DNA of 46,161 bases from Pseudomonas sp. UMAB-08 (GTDB lineage: Bacteria; Pseudomonadota; Gammaproteobacteria; Pseudomonadales; Pseudomonadaceae). Where the stretch lies: assembly GCF_900095225.1 (NCBI RefSeq), contig NZ_LT607414.1, forward strand, positions 334,211 to 380,371, given 5' to 3'. Numbering within the stretch: the first letter of the stretch is position 1; each line of letters begins with the position of its first letter. This document shows, one piece after another, positions 1 through 8,217 of this stretch. Below the pieces are notes generated by a model, which was given only the letters and a program-made list of their open reading frames with translations, was not told where the DNA came from and did not search any database. The translations under genes and the position numbers were made by a program.

Positions 1-2
1 AG

Positions 3-71
3 GCAATAGAACCCTATGCTGAGCTCTATCTGGAGCTGCTGACGGCTGAGCGCGCGGCGCGTTTGAGCTAA
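3..71 (+). CDS. 3' end of an unidentified gene (partial)
   Basis: The frame is open from the window edge and ends at TAA (69-71), giving a 22-residue tail, AIEPYAELYLELLTAERAAR then LS. It runs toward the BCAM0308-family gene (convergent), with a GC-rich hairpin between them, which fits a gene end. The tail is helical and alanine/leucine-rich. It is too short to name a family. Confidence 0.35.
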   Translation, partial: AIEPYAELYLELLTAERAARLS

Positions 72-89
72 GAAGGAAGGGAGTGGGCG

Positions 90-111
90 GACCGCCGTGA
101 CCCTGGCGGTC
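90..111. terminator. GC-rich hairpin between convergent genes
   Basis: The arms GACCGCC (90-96) and GGCGGTC (105-111) pair perfectly around an 8-base loop. The hairpin lies between the convergent ends of the partial gene and the BCAM0308-family gene, where a bidirectional terminator would be expected. There is no T-run on either side, so it is a weak intrinsic terminator at best. Confidence 0.3.
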
Positions 112-130
112 GGCACGTGGCTGAACGTCG

Positions 131-628
131 TTATAGTCGTTCCCAATTGACGGTGAGGTGAGTTTCATCATCACTGTAGTGGTAATGAGAGTTGCCTTTA
201 TAGGCCGCATTAAGTGCATGACCTATACGGCTGGCAAGGTGTATGCCTGTGGTGGTCACTTCAAGCGCATCATCCACTTCAACCACTTTTATGATCCTTT
301 CCTGAGCGTGTTCGGCCTTCTCCACCTCCTCTGTGTGATGGATCAGGTTCAGAATCTCCTCTTGGTGGTCGTGCAAAAATTTTCCGGAGAGCTTCAACGT
401 GCCGGCAGGCCTGTCGTCTGCAATGCGCCGACACGCCGGGCAAACAGTCTCTTCCGCATCCCCGACGATGGTGCTTTCCGGGATATGCCAGGTCCAGTTG
501 CCGTCCTGATAGAGTGAGCCGCACTGCGGGCAGAGCGCCGCACCGCTGACACGGTCCATCCGGTAGGGATCATGGGTGCCCTCTTTGAAAATTTTGTTCT
601 TCTGACTCTGTTGATACTTGTCCATCAT
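131..628 (-). CDS. BCAM0308-family zinc-binding protein
   Basis: This 165-residue protein has two CxxC pairs, C33/C36 (CPQCGSLY) and C63/C66 (CPACRRIAD), which should bind one zinc as a split finger. It then has the family stretch PAGTLKLSGKF, a His/Glu-rich helix and an alpha/beta C-terminal domain. The pattern fits the family named after BCAM0308 of Burkholderia cenocepacia, a gene in its low-oxygen-activated (lxa) locus; the biochemical role is unknown. The frame could start further upstream at 670, but the double Met at 628 follows a G-rich stretch and puts the ANR box (698-711) at about -41.5 from a start site near 663. I therefore prefer 628. It is a single-gene unit, transcribed away from the ABC exporter operon. 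Confidence 0.8.
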   Translation of the reverse strand: MMDKYQQSQKNKIFKEGTHDPYRMDRVSGAALCPQCGSLYQDGNWTWHIPESTIVGDAEETVCPACRRIADDRPAGTLKLSGKFLHDHQEEILNLIHHTEEVEKAEHAQERIIKVVEVDDALEVTTTGIHLASRIGHALNAAYKGNSHYHYSDDETHLTVNWERL

Positions 629-697
629 CTTGCCCCCCGAGAGTGAGCTATTGCCGCATACGAGCGTCAATGTGCCTCTGTTCTACCCTTGGGCATC

Positions 698-711
698 TTG
701 ATATTTGTCAA
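698..711 (-). promoter_or_regulatory. ANR/FNR box for the BCAM0308-family gene
   Basis: Read on the minus strand the site is TTGACAAATATCAA, a full match to TTGAY-N4-ATCAA. Its centre (704.5) is 76 bases from the chosen start codon, which suits class II activation with a 35-base leader. Confidence 0.75.
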
Positions 712-775
712 ATCTGACGCGGACAGACTGCGCCCTCCTCCACTTCAATCTTTGCCGCGCGCTTTTTCAAGGCAG

Positions 776-1918
776 TTACCCCCTGAAAATATCGAAAGGT
801 TCGATTTTGAGGACCTTGCGTATCCCCACATAGCTGGAAACTCCGGCGATCAATAGCACCATGCCGAAGGCAAGCCCCAGGTTCCAGAAGGTGATGATGG
901 CCGCATAGTTGGGCACATTGGATCGTGCGATAGAAATCATTAACGTGACCAGGCCAATGCCCAGTCCATAGCCGGTCATCGCCGTAAACGTCGCCATAAA
1001 CAGGATCATATAAATCAGCTCCCGCCCTTTCGCACCGATGGCTTTCAAGGCAGCGAATTTGTCCAGGTTTTCCAGGATGAAGGTGTAGAAGGTCTGTCCG
1101 GAGATCGAGAGTCCGATGAGAAAGCTGATAATGGTCATCATCAGGATGTTGGTGCCCACACCGGTCTGGTAGATGTAGAAATGGGTAATTCGCTGGTTGA
1201 ACTCGTCCTTGGTCAGCGCGACATAGCCCAATTGGGCAACTTGGCTTTTTATACTCGCCTCGCCTGCAGCGCTCTTTGGCTGAAGCAAAATGTATGAAAC
1301 CGTGAAGCGCGTGGTCGGGATGTATTCAATGGCACGTCGATAGGTTGTGTAGAGCGTCGGTACGCCCGTCAGTCCACTGGCGGCGACCTTGGCGAGGGCT
1401 ACGATCGTGCCTCGATGGTCATTAAGCTCGAATGAAGTGCCGATCTTCGGACTCTCCAGTTTGGCGAACTCGGCGTCGCGCACCATGATGAAGGCGTTTT
1501 CCGCGTAGATGTCTTCAATGCGCCCCTGTTCGAGTTCCGGGCGGCCAAACAGACTGGTGTCGTCCAGACCAATCACACTGACCGGTTGATAGGTCCCGCT
1601 TTCGAGCCTGACTTGAGCCCCCCCGATAAAGATCGGCACCGCGTAGTTGACCTCGTCCATGCTGCGCACTGCATCCAGCAAATAATCGGGGAGCGGTATG
1701 GTATTGACCGGCGTATTGACAGCCTGATCCATGACCCACATCGTCGCCCCGATGTTGGTCACGGTCGAGTAGGCGCGGTTCAGAATACCGGCGAACATGG
1801 CCGTCATTTGCATCATCAGAAAGACAGAAAACGTGATCCCTATCAGCAAGGCAGAAAACTTGGCCTTGTCATTCACCAACAGCTTGAAACCGATTCGCAA
1901 GATGCCGGCGTACTTCAT
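776..1918 (-). CDS. DevC-like FtsX-family ABC transporter permease
   Basis: This 380-residue inner-membrane protein has one N-terminal membrane segment (about 22-46), a large periplasmic domain (about 50-250) and three C-terminal segments (about 256-285, 298-330, 343-370). That is the FtsX/MacB_PCD layout of DevC-type permeases that work with an adaptor and TolC. The conserved cytoplasmic stretch ENLDKFAALKAIGAKGREL before the third segment is the usual contact with the ATPase. The start codon overlaps the stop of the outer-membrane gene by 4 bases (ATGA), so translation is coupled. It is the last gene of a four-gene unit. The substrate cannot be read from sequence. Confidence 0.85.
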   Translation of the reverse strand: MKYAGILRIGFKLLVNDKAKFSALLIGITFSVFLMMQMTAMFAGILNRAYSTVTNIGATMWVMDQAVNTPVNTIPLPDYLLDAVRSMDEVNYAVPIFIGGAQVRLESGTYQPVSVIGLDDTSLFGRPELEQGRIEDIYAENAFIMVRDAEFAKLESPKIGTSFELNDHRGTIVALAKVAASGLTGVPTLYTTYRRAIEYIPTTRFTVSYILLQPKSAAGEASIKSQVAQLGYVALTKDEFNQRITHFYIYQTGVGTNILMMTIISFLIGLSISGQTFYTFILENLDKFAALKAIGAKGRELIYMILFMATFTAMTGYGLGIGLVTLMISIARSNVPNYAAIITFWNLGLAFGMVLLIAGVSSYVGIRKVLKIEPFDIFRG

Positions 1919-3423
1919 GGCGCTTGCTCATGGCTGACAGGACCCGGCGTATTCCACCAGCCACCGCCCAGCGCGACGAACAACGCAACCGTGTCCTGAT
2001 GGCGTTGGGCGAGTGCTTGAAGGTAAGCGATGTTTACTTCATGAAGCTGTATGTCCGCCACCAGCAGGTCCAGGTACGTCACCAGACCCGACCGATAGCT
2101 GGCTTGCAACACCTGAAGCGCCTCTTCGGCCGTCGCCTGCGCCTCCCCTTGTTTCTGCAGGGCTTGCGCATCGAACTCCAGCGCCCGCAGTGCGTCGGCG
2201 ACCTGTGCAAACGATTCCAGGACGATTTGTCGATAGGTTGCGGCGGCTTGCTGGTAGGCCTCTAGCGCCGCTTGGCGGCCATACCACAAGCTGCCGCCTT
2301 GAAACAAAGGCGCATCGACCGCAGGCCCTATGCTCCAGAATCTGTTCCCCCCGCCAATCAGTGAGCCCAGGGTGGAGCTGGCGGTCCCGTAGGTTCCGCT
2401 CAAGCTGAAGCTGGGAAACAGGGCGGCTGTTGCAACCCCGATATTGGCGCTGGCCACATGCAGTTGAGCTTCAGAGGACAGAATGTCCGGGCGTTGACGG
2501 ACCAGCGCGGACGGCAAACTGACAGGCAAATCCTGGGGCAATGCGAGCCCCATCAAATCAATGTCGGGCAATATGACATCAGTCGGCACCACACCTTCAA
2601 GCGTCGCCAGCAAATGTTCGGTTTGACTGATTTTTTGCTTTAGCGCCGGTAGCGCCGCTTCATTCGTGGCGATCAGGCTGCGCAGGCTCAGCACGGCCGA
2701 GTAAGGCGCTGTACCGGCGCGAACCTGTACATCGGTGGTATGAAGTTGTTCGTTTTCAAGTGCGATAAGCTGCTCGGTCGCACGCACTTGTGCGGCATAA
2801 GCCGCGCGGGCGATGGAGGTGTTGACGACATTCGCGGTCAAGGTCAGGTAGGCCGCCTTGTTCAGGTACAGCTGACGGTCGACCTGGGCTTGCAAACCCT
2901 CGACGGCCCGCCGCTCGCCGCCAAAGACATCGAGCGTATAACTGATGGTTCCACTCAACGTCACCACGTTAAAAATCGAACCAGGCACCGCCGAACCCTG
3001 CTGTATTTGTGAGCTTAGCTCACGAGAAGCGCCAAAACGCGCGTCGACATGCGGGTAGAACACACCATAGCCGGCGCGAAGATTATCCTGGCTTTGACGC
3101 AAGCTTGCTTCCGCTGCCTGAAGGGTAAGGTTGTGGGAAATCGACTGACGGACAGTCGCATTCAACGGCTCAGACTTGAACAGCCGCCACCAATCGTGGG
3201 GCACTTCGGAACCCGACAGAAAGTGTTGCGCCTGCCCTTCTGCCGTGACGGTGCGGGTCATCGGATCGTTCGTGTAGCGGCTCTCTGCGGGCGGTTCCGG
3301 GCGCGAGAAATCAGGACCGACCGTACAGGCACTCATGAGCACGACACTGATGACTGGCCATGCCATGCCCTTGAGTAAACCCAGAGGTTTGCGAGGCGTT
3401 GAGCAGCAGGGCTGGCGCATCAT
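1915..3423 (-). CDS. Outer-membrane efflux lipoprotein (NodT/OprM-type, TolC superfamily)
   Basis: This 502-residue protein has a lipoprotein signal ending in LMSAC (lipidated C33), followed by TVGPDFSRPEPP, the standard N-terminus of NodT-family outer-membrane factors. It carries the two OEP repeats, with the conserved RQRPDILSSEAQLHVASANI stretch starting near residue 313. It should form the trimeric outer-membrane channel for the adaptor and ABC permease encoded around it. Such channels are more often linked to RND pumps; here it sits inside an ABC operon between adaptor and permease, with 4-base overlaps to both. The start at 3423 is fixed by the ATGA overlap with the adaptor gene. Confidence 0.9.
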   Translation of the reverse strand: MMRQPCCSTPRKPLGLLKGMAWPVISVVLMSACTVGPDFSRPEPPAESRYTNDPMTRTVTAEGQAQHFLSGSEVPHDWWRLFKSEPLNATVRQSISHNLTLQAAEASLRQSQDNLRAGYGVFYPHVDARFGASRELSSQIQQGSAVPGSIFNVVTLSGTISYTLDVFGGERRAVEGLQAQVDRQLYLNKAAYLTLTANVVNTSIARAAYAAQVRATEQLIALENEQLHTTDVQVRAGTAPYSAVLSLRSLIATNEAALPALKQKISQTEHLLATLEGVVPTDVILPDIDLMGLALPQDLPVSLPSALVRQRPDILSSEAQLHVASANIGVATAALFPSFSLSGTYGTASSTLGSLIGGGNRFWSIGPAVDAPLFQGGSLWYGRQAALEAYQQAAATYRQIVLESFAQVADALRALEFDAQALQKQGEAQATAEEALQVLQASYRSGLVTYLDLLVADIQLHEVNIAYLQALAQRHQDTVALFVALGGGWWNTPGPVSHEQAP

Positions 3424-4307
3424 TTCTGCCCTATGAAGACATCCACCAATTGACCCGGATACACCATCGGGAGGTCTTTTTTCTGGAACCTGAAAATGAC
3501 TGGCAGCACCCGGAGATCAACCTTCTCCTGGCGTTGATTAGACAGTTCGATTTTCGGCGACACATAAGGCTGAACGCGAACGAACTCCAGGGGGATCTTT
3601 ATGTCCGTGCCGCGAATCGACATTTGTGCACGAATATGTTCCGGTGCAGGTAACCGCGAAATCAGTATCTCGTCCACATAACAGCGCACAGCCAGGGTGA
3701 CCTCGGAAGCGCTCATGACCACCAGCGGGCTGAACCCCTGGATGTACGTGTCGTACGCGCCCTGAGACGATACATAGCTGCCAACAGTGGTGTTGACGGC
3801 CAATATCACCCCCTCTACTGGCGCCTTGATTGAATATTGCTGGAGTAATGCACTGGCGGCTTTAAGGGCTGCGCTGGCCTGGCCCATGAGATTCTTTGCC
3901 GTGTCCAGTGTGTCCTTGCTGATCGACTTGGGGTCAATCGTGTAAGAGGCAAGGCGCTTTTGGTACTGGTCCCGGGCCGTTTTCAAATTGGACTCTGCCA
4001 ACTCAAGGTTGGCCCTTGGCACCGAGTCATCGATGGTCAGCAAGGACATGCCGGTCGACACAACCTGCCCTTCATGCACAAATACCTGGGTGACAGGCCC
4101 GGACACTTGCGGGTAAATCACAATATTTGAACCGCCTGACTGCTCGCCTTCAATGATGCCATTGGCAAAAATGGCAGTTTCGTAAGGGCTGCTGGCCGGT
4201 GTGAATACAGGCGGCAGGACGTGTTCCTCCCGGCCAAAAATGTAAGCGGCTATCAGCCCGGCCAGCACCCCGCATATCGCGAACCCGAACAGAATCTTGT
4301 TCCTCAT
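3420..4307 (-). CDS. Periplasmic adaptor (HlyD/DevB-type membrane fusion protein)
   Basis: This 295-residue protein has one N-terminal membrane anchor (about 5-25). A barrel/lipoyl half-motif follows (YPQVSGPVTQVFVHEGQVV), then a short helical hairpin (about 95-145), the second lipoyl half (IKAPVEGVILAVNTTVGSYV) and a C-terminal barrel domain. It should link the inner-membrane FtsX-type permease to the outer-membrane lipoprotein across the periplasm. The short hairpin is typical of DevB-like adaptors rather than RND adaptors. ATGA overlaps join it to the ATPase gene upstream and the channel gene downstream. Confidence 0.87.
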   Translation of the reverse strand: MRNKILFGFAICGVLAGLIAAYIFGREEHVLPPVFTPASSPYETAIFANGIIEGEQSGGSNIVIYPQVSGPVTQVFVHEGQVVSTGMSLLTIDDSVPRANLELAESNLKTARDQYQKRLASYTIDPKSISKDTLDTAKNLMGQASAALKAASALLQQYSIKAPVEGVILAVNTTVGSYVSSQGAYDTYIQGFSPLVVMSASEVTLAVRCYVDEILISRLPAPEHIRAQMSIRGTDIKIPLEFVRVQPYVSPKIELSNQRQEKVDLRVLPVIFRFQKKDLPMVYPGQLVDVFIGQK

Positions 4308-5023
4308 TCCGAGCCCTCATCAATATCCTTGATCCGGCCATCTTCCATATGAATGATTCGATCCGCATATTCGTTGATCCGCGCGTCATGGGTGACGATC
4401 AGGATGCAACGGCTTTCGTTAAGGACCTTCTCCTTTACAAAGGCAATGATCATCTTGCCAGTGTCACCGTCGAGCGAAGCTGTCGGCTCGTCGAGAATAA
4501 GAATCTGCGGGCTGCTGACAATGGCACGCGCAATGGCGACCCGCTGCTGCTCTCCTCCTGACAGTTTTACCGGTAGCACCTCACCCCGGTCCTTGAGACC
4601 GACCACTTCCAGGCTTTTCCTGGCCTGAGCGAGGGAGTCATCCCAATCGTGATGTTTGAGGATCAGCGGGATCGCGACGTTTTCGGCAGCGGTCAGGCGC
4701 GGAAACAGGTGATAGTCCTGGAATACGAAGCCAATGGTATTCAGGCGAAAGTCAGCCAATTGATCGCTGCTCAACGTCCAGATGTCTGCGCCGTTCACCG
4801 TCACTGTCCCGGCGTTGGGCCGCAAAATGCCGGAAATCATGCTCAGGAAGGTGGTCTTGCCGCTGCCCGAGGGACCGACGATGAACACCATTTCGCCAAA
4901 ATGCGCGACAAACTCAACGTTGTCCACGGCCGTCATTCGCACATCGCCTTCGCCAAACCACTTGGTCAGGCCTGTCGATACGATGGCCTGACTCTCGGAT
5001 TTTTCTAAGCGATCAGCGTTCAT
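4304..5023 (-). CDS. ABC transporter ATP-binding protein (DevA/LolD/MacB class)
   Basis: This is a 239-residue nucleotide-binding subunit with Walker A GPSGSGKT (50-57), a Q-loop around Q102, signature LSGGEQQR (154-161), Walker B ILILDEP (174-180) and the switch His in IVTHD. The size and signature match ATPases that drive FtsX-type mechanotransmission exporters. The start at 5023 is chosen because AGGAAGG lies 3 bases before it; an in-frame Met at 5056 has no such site. It is the first gene of the unit ATPase-adaptor-channel-permease, transcribed leftward from an ANR box at 5132-5145 and divergent from ftsH. Confidence 0.9.
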   Translation of the reverse strand: MNADRLEKSESQAIVSTGLTKWFGEGDVRMTAVDNVEFVAHFGEMVFIVGPSGSGKTTFLSMISGILRPNAGTVTVNGADIWTLSSDQLADFRLNTIGFVFQDYHLFPRLTAAENVAIPLILKHHDWDDSLAQARKSLEVVGLKDRGEVLPVKLSGGEQQRVAIARAIVSSPQILILDEPTASLDGDTGKMIIAFVKEKVLNESRCILIVTHDARINEYADRIIHMEDGRIKDIDEGSE

Positions 5024-5131
5024 AGACCTTCCTGAGCATTCATAAATGCCAAACAAAACAGATCCGGACAGTCCATAACGATGGGCAAAGCACTCAAGGA
5101 ATCATGCTCTTCCTCTTTGCGGCTGATCGCG

Positions 5132-5145
5132 TTGATATATATCAA
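5132..5145 (-). promoter_or_regulatory. ANR/FNR box for the ABC exporter operon
   Basis: TTGATATATATCAA is a perfect palindromic consensus. Its centre is 115 bases from the ATPase start codon, so class II spacing predicts a start site near 5097 and a leader of about 74 bases. Confidence 0.8.
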
Positions 5146-5235
5146 TCGGCACAACGATCTGTCTGCCACCCTCGACCCATGCCCCGCCCCTGCACGGCTT
5201 ACCCGAACTGAATAAGCACACGGCCAGGCGCCACT

Positions 5236-5249
5236 TTGATTTACATCAA
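5236..5249 (+). promoter_or_regulatory. ANR/FNR box for ftsH
   Basis: TTGATTTACATCAA is a perfect consensus. Class II spacing predicts a start site near 5284, about 93 bases before the ftsH start codon. It lies about 104 bases, centre to centre, from the site serving the divergent ABC operon, so each direction has its own box. Confidence 0.8.
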
Positions 5250-5376
5250 GCTGAACGGTGGCTGCGGGTCTAAAGTTGTAAACAGTATTCACGTTCGCCC
5301 AAGGCGGCTGAACGACCTTATGTTGCGTTGTAACGGGCTGATGTCCACATTCGTTGTTCACCCTCGAGCGAAGGCC

Positions 5377-7218
5377 ATGAAGAAGAACCATCAGTTGAAT
5401 ATTTCGTACTTTTTCATTGCCTTTATTGCGCTGACACTGGTCCAGTTCTTGTTTGCCGGACGGGCGGCGGTGGAGTCGATTCCTTACAGCCAATTCCTTC
5501 AGTTGCTCAATGAGCAAAAAGTTAGCGAGCTGAGCGTCGAGAAAGACCATATCAGCGGAAAACTGCAAGAACCGATTAATGGGCACAACCAGTTCTCGAC
5601 GGTCCGGGTTGACTCCACGTTGGCCACAGAGCTCGCTCAATCCAATGTCAGCTTCTCCGGTGTCAACGAAAATACACTTCTGAATGCGCTGCTGGGCTGG
5701 CTCCTGCCCTTTGTCATGATCATGGTGGTCTGGCACTTTCTATTTCGCGGCCTCGCCGAAAAACAAGGCCTCGGTGGCATGATGAACGTCGGTAAATCCC
5801 GGGCGAAAATATTCGTCGAGCGCGATACAGGGGTCACCTTCGCGGATGTGGCGGGCATCGACGAAGCCAAGGCAGAACTTGTGGAGGTGGTGTCCTTTTT
5901 GAAGGATAAAGCCAAGTACGCACGCTTGGGCGCCCACATACCGAAGGGAATTTTGCTGGTCGGCCCTCCCGGCACCGGCAAGACCCTGGTCGCCAAGGCC
6001 GTCGCGGGAGAAGCCGGGGTGCCCTTTTTTTCCATCTCGGGTTCCGAATTCGTCGAGATGTTCGTCGGCGTCGGCGCAGCCAGGGTGCGTGACCTGTTCG
6101 AGCAGGCTCGGCAGGCCGCGCCCTGCATCATATTCATCGACGAACTGGACGCACTGGGAAAAATGCGCGGCGTTGGCGCGTTTGGTGGCAACGACGAAAA
6201 AGAACAGACACTCAACCAGCTATTGGCAGAGCTGGACGGCTTCGATCCTCGCGAAGGCGTGGTACTGCTGGCGGCCACCAATCGCCCGGAAATTCTCGAC
6301 CCGGCATTGCTGCGGGCTGGTCGCTTCGATCGCCAAGTCCTCATCGACCGCCCGGATCGCAAGGGGCGAGTCGCTATTCTCAAAGTGCACATCAAGAACA
6401 TCACCGCCGAGCCCAGCGCCGACTGTGAACGCATTGCCGAGATCACCACAGGATTCACCGGCGCAGACCTGGCGAACCTGATCAACGAAGCCGCAATTGT
6501 CGCAACCCGTCGCGGGGCCCAGGCGGTCAGCCTGGATGACTTCACGGCGGCGGTGGAGCGCATTGTCGCTGGCGTGGAGCGCAAAAGCAGCCTGTTGCAG
6601 CCCCAGGAGCGCCTGGTGGTCGCTTACCACGAAATGGGCCATGCCCTGGCTGCCGGAACCTTGCCGGGAATGGACCCGGTGCATAAAGTCTCGATCATCC
6701 CCCGCTCCATCGGCTCACTGGGCTATACCCTGCAACGCCCGACCGAGGATCACTTCCTCATCAGTTGCCAGATGCTCAAGGATCGCATTGCAGTGTTGAT
6801 GGCCGGTCGCGCCGCCGAGTTCATCGCCTATGGTCAGATCTCGACGGGCGCCGCCGACGACCTGACCCGGGCCACCGATATCGCCCGACAACTGATTACC
6901 CGCTTCGGCATGAGCGCGGAGCTTGGCCAGTCGGTACTGGAGCGACAAAATCCCACGTACTTGGGCGACCACATACCGGGATTGGGTCAGAAGGACTACT
7001 CGGAACAAACTGCACGGGAAATAGACCTCGGCATCAGGGCGTTACTCGATGAAGCCTACAGTCGCGCCAAGGAGTTGCTTGAGAGTCGACGGACTGATCT
7101 GGATGCCGGCGCCAAACTCCTGATGGAAAAAGAAACACTGACGCCAGAAGAATTTCCGGCGCTGATGTCCCTCAAACCCGCGGAAGCCGGGCCGCGGTTG
7201 ATGGTTGCCCGCAAATAA
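5377..7218 (+). CDS. ftsH: ATP-dependent zinc metalloprotease FtsH (accessory, ANR-linked copy)
   Basis: This 613-residue membrane-anchored AAA+ protease has membrane segments at about 9-27 and 101-123 around a short periplasmic domain. The AAA domain carries Walker A GPPGTGKT (196-203), Walker [10 protein letters not shown] (251-259) and arginine fingers in LLRAGRFDR; the zinc protease motif is HEMGH (418-422). The pore motif reads MFVG. The housekeeping motifs are usually IDEIDA and HEAGH, so this looks like a paralogue rather than the essential copy, and no ftsJ/rrmJ neighbour is present. The start at 5377 follows GAAGG and gives a normal N-terminus; longer in-frame starts at 5236 and 5341 would overlap or crowd the operator. 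The expected role is degradation of damaged membrane and cytosolic proteins during oxygen limitation. Confidence 0.9.
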   Translation: MKKNHQLNISYFFIAFIALTLVQFLFAGRAAVESIPYSQFLQLLNEQKVSELSVEKDHISGKLQEPINGHNQFSTVRVDSTLATELAQSNVSFSGVNENTLLNALLGWLLPFVMIMVVWHFLFRGLAEKQGLGGMMNVGKSRAKIFVERDTGVTFADVAGIDEAKAELVEVVSFLKDKAKYARLGAHIPKGILLVGPPGTGKTLVAKAVAGEAGVPFFSISGSEFVEMFVGVGAARVRDLFEQARQAAPCIIFIDELDALGKMRGVGAFGGNDEKEQTLNQLLAELDGFDPREGVVLLAATNRPEILDPALLRAGRFDRQVLIDRPDRKGRVAILKVHIKNITAEPSADCERIAEITTGFTGADLANLINEAAIVATRRGAQAVSLDDFTAAVERIVAGVERKSSLLQPQERLVVAYHEMGHALAAGTLPGMDPVHKVSIIPRSIGSLGYTLQRPTEDHFLISCQMLKDRIAVLMAGRAAEFIAYGQISTGAADDLTRATDIARQLITRFGMSAELGQSVLERQNPTYLGDHIPGLGQKDYSEQTAREIDLGIRALLDEAYSRAKELLESRRTDLDAGAKLLMEKETLTPEEFPALMSLKPAEAGPRLMVARK

Positions 7219-7268
7219 ACTAATCGGATGTTGATCCACGTCCCGGTTCGTCAGGTGTTGAGTCATCG

Positions 7269-7808
7269 TCAGGGCATTTTCGAGTCCAATGTGATCGTCT
7301 CTCCGTCGACCACGAACCGACCGTAGCCCTGATGGTGGATCGTCTTGGGGGCCTTCTGCTCTGGATCGACCCAAGCCTTCACCACCTCAAGCACAAATAG
7401 ATTGAATTTGTTCACCAGGCGCGTATCCACCACCTTGCATTCGAGATTGGCGAAGCACTCTGCAATCAGAGGCGCCGCAACCTCATGGGCGGGTATCGGC
7501 GTGAGCCCGACCTTCGCGAACTTGTCGACATTGCGTCCAGAGCAATTGCCGACCTCAACCACTTTGGGTGCCAGCTCCAGCGCCGGGATGGCGATGACGC
7601 ACTCCTTGGTCGCGCGCAGTGCCGTGAAACTGTAGTCGGCACTGCTCACGATGCAGGCCACCAATGGCGGCGCGAACTCGACCATCATGTGCCACGACAA
7701 GGTCATGACGTTGCTACCCCCACCGCTCGCGGTCGTCAGTAAAACCACCGGGCCGGGCTCAAGCAACTGGTATACCTTGGACAGAGAAAGCACTTTCATC
7801 ACAGTCAT
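7269..7808 (-). CDS. Flavin reductase-like domain protein (flavoredoxin type)
   Basis: This protein of about 179 residues has an FMN-binding split-barrel fold of the flavin reductase-like family. The N-terminal strand PGPVVLLTT is followed by NVMTLSWHMMVEFAPPLVAC, the FMN-binding region, and by ECVIAIPALELAPKVVEVGN. It probably binds FMN tightly and transfers electrons or reduces flavin or a small substrate. The frame is open upstream to 7877; the start at 7808 is picked because AGGAG precedes it, though the next ATG (7799) is equally possible. It is the last gene of a leftward unit after polX and a small gene, convergent with ftsH. Confidence 0.75.
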   Translation of the reverse strand: MTVMKVLSLSKVYQLLEPGPVVLLTTASGGGSNVMTLSWHMMVEFAPPLVACIVSSADYSFTALRATKECVIAIPALELAPKVVEVGNCSGRNVDKFAKVGLTPIPAHEVAAPLIAECFANLECKVVDTRLVNKFNLFVLEVVKAWVDPEQKAPKTIHHQGYGRFVVDGETITLDSKMP

Positions 7809-7877
7809 GGCTCCTGGCGCGAGATGTCCTTTGTAGAGACCGAGAAAGTCTGCTTGCCAACCTCCCTGGGGCTGCAT

Positions 7878-8132
7878 TCAACCTAGCGGCTCGCCGAGCA
7901 GATCAATAACGCCTGCAGCCAGTTTCATCCCCTGCTTTTTAGCTTCGTCGAAGCTCCTGTAAACAGCCTTCTCCCGGAGGATATGGATTTTTCTATCAGC
8001 GAATTTCACGGTAATACGCAACCCCTTCGGAACCGGGTCATCCGCTGCACCCCATATAAAATCAATCTTTGCCGTCGCTCCGTCCGGGTGAACGTAATCA
8101 ATCGTCGAGACCTGGTCCACGCGCGCACTCAT
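7878..8132 (-). CDS. Small conserved-looking hypothetical protein
   Basis: This 84-residue protein begins MSARVDQVSTIDYVHPDG. The start is supported by AAGGAGG with 5-base spacing. It contains one alpha/beta segment with no cysteines, signal peptide or membrane segment. It lies between polX and the flavin reductase gene on the same strand, 85 bases after polX, so it is probably co-transcribed. I do not recognise a family; the phrase DPVPKGLRITVKFADRKIHI suggests a compact beta-rich fold. Confidence 0.6.
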   Translation of the reverse strand: MSARVDQVSTIDYVHPDGATAKIDFIWGAADDPVPKGLRITVKFADRKIHILREKAVYRSFDEAKKQGMKLAAGVIDLLGEPLG

Positions 8133-8217
8133 CTTAGCCTCCTTGATCCGGCGGCATGCCGAGACGTAAACCAATAACCCACTGTTTCAAATCGCACCGA
8201 GTGGCCCGCAAACAGGC

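Noticed and set aside
5020..5736. Minus-strand frame of 238 codons across the ABC-ftsH promoter region
   Set aside because: It would cover both ANR boxes and run antisense to the ftsH N-terminus; its composition is not protein-like.
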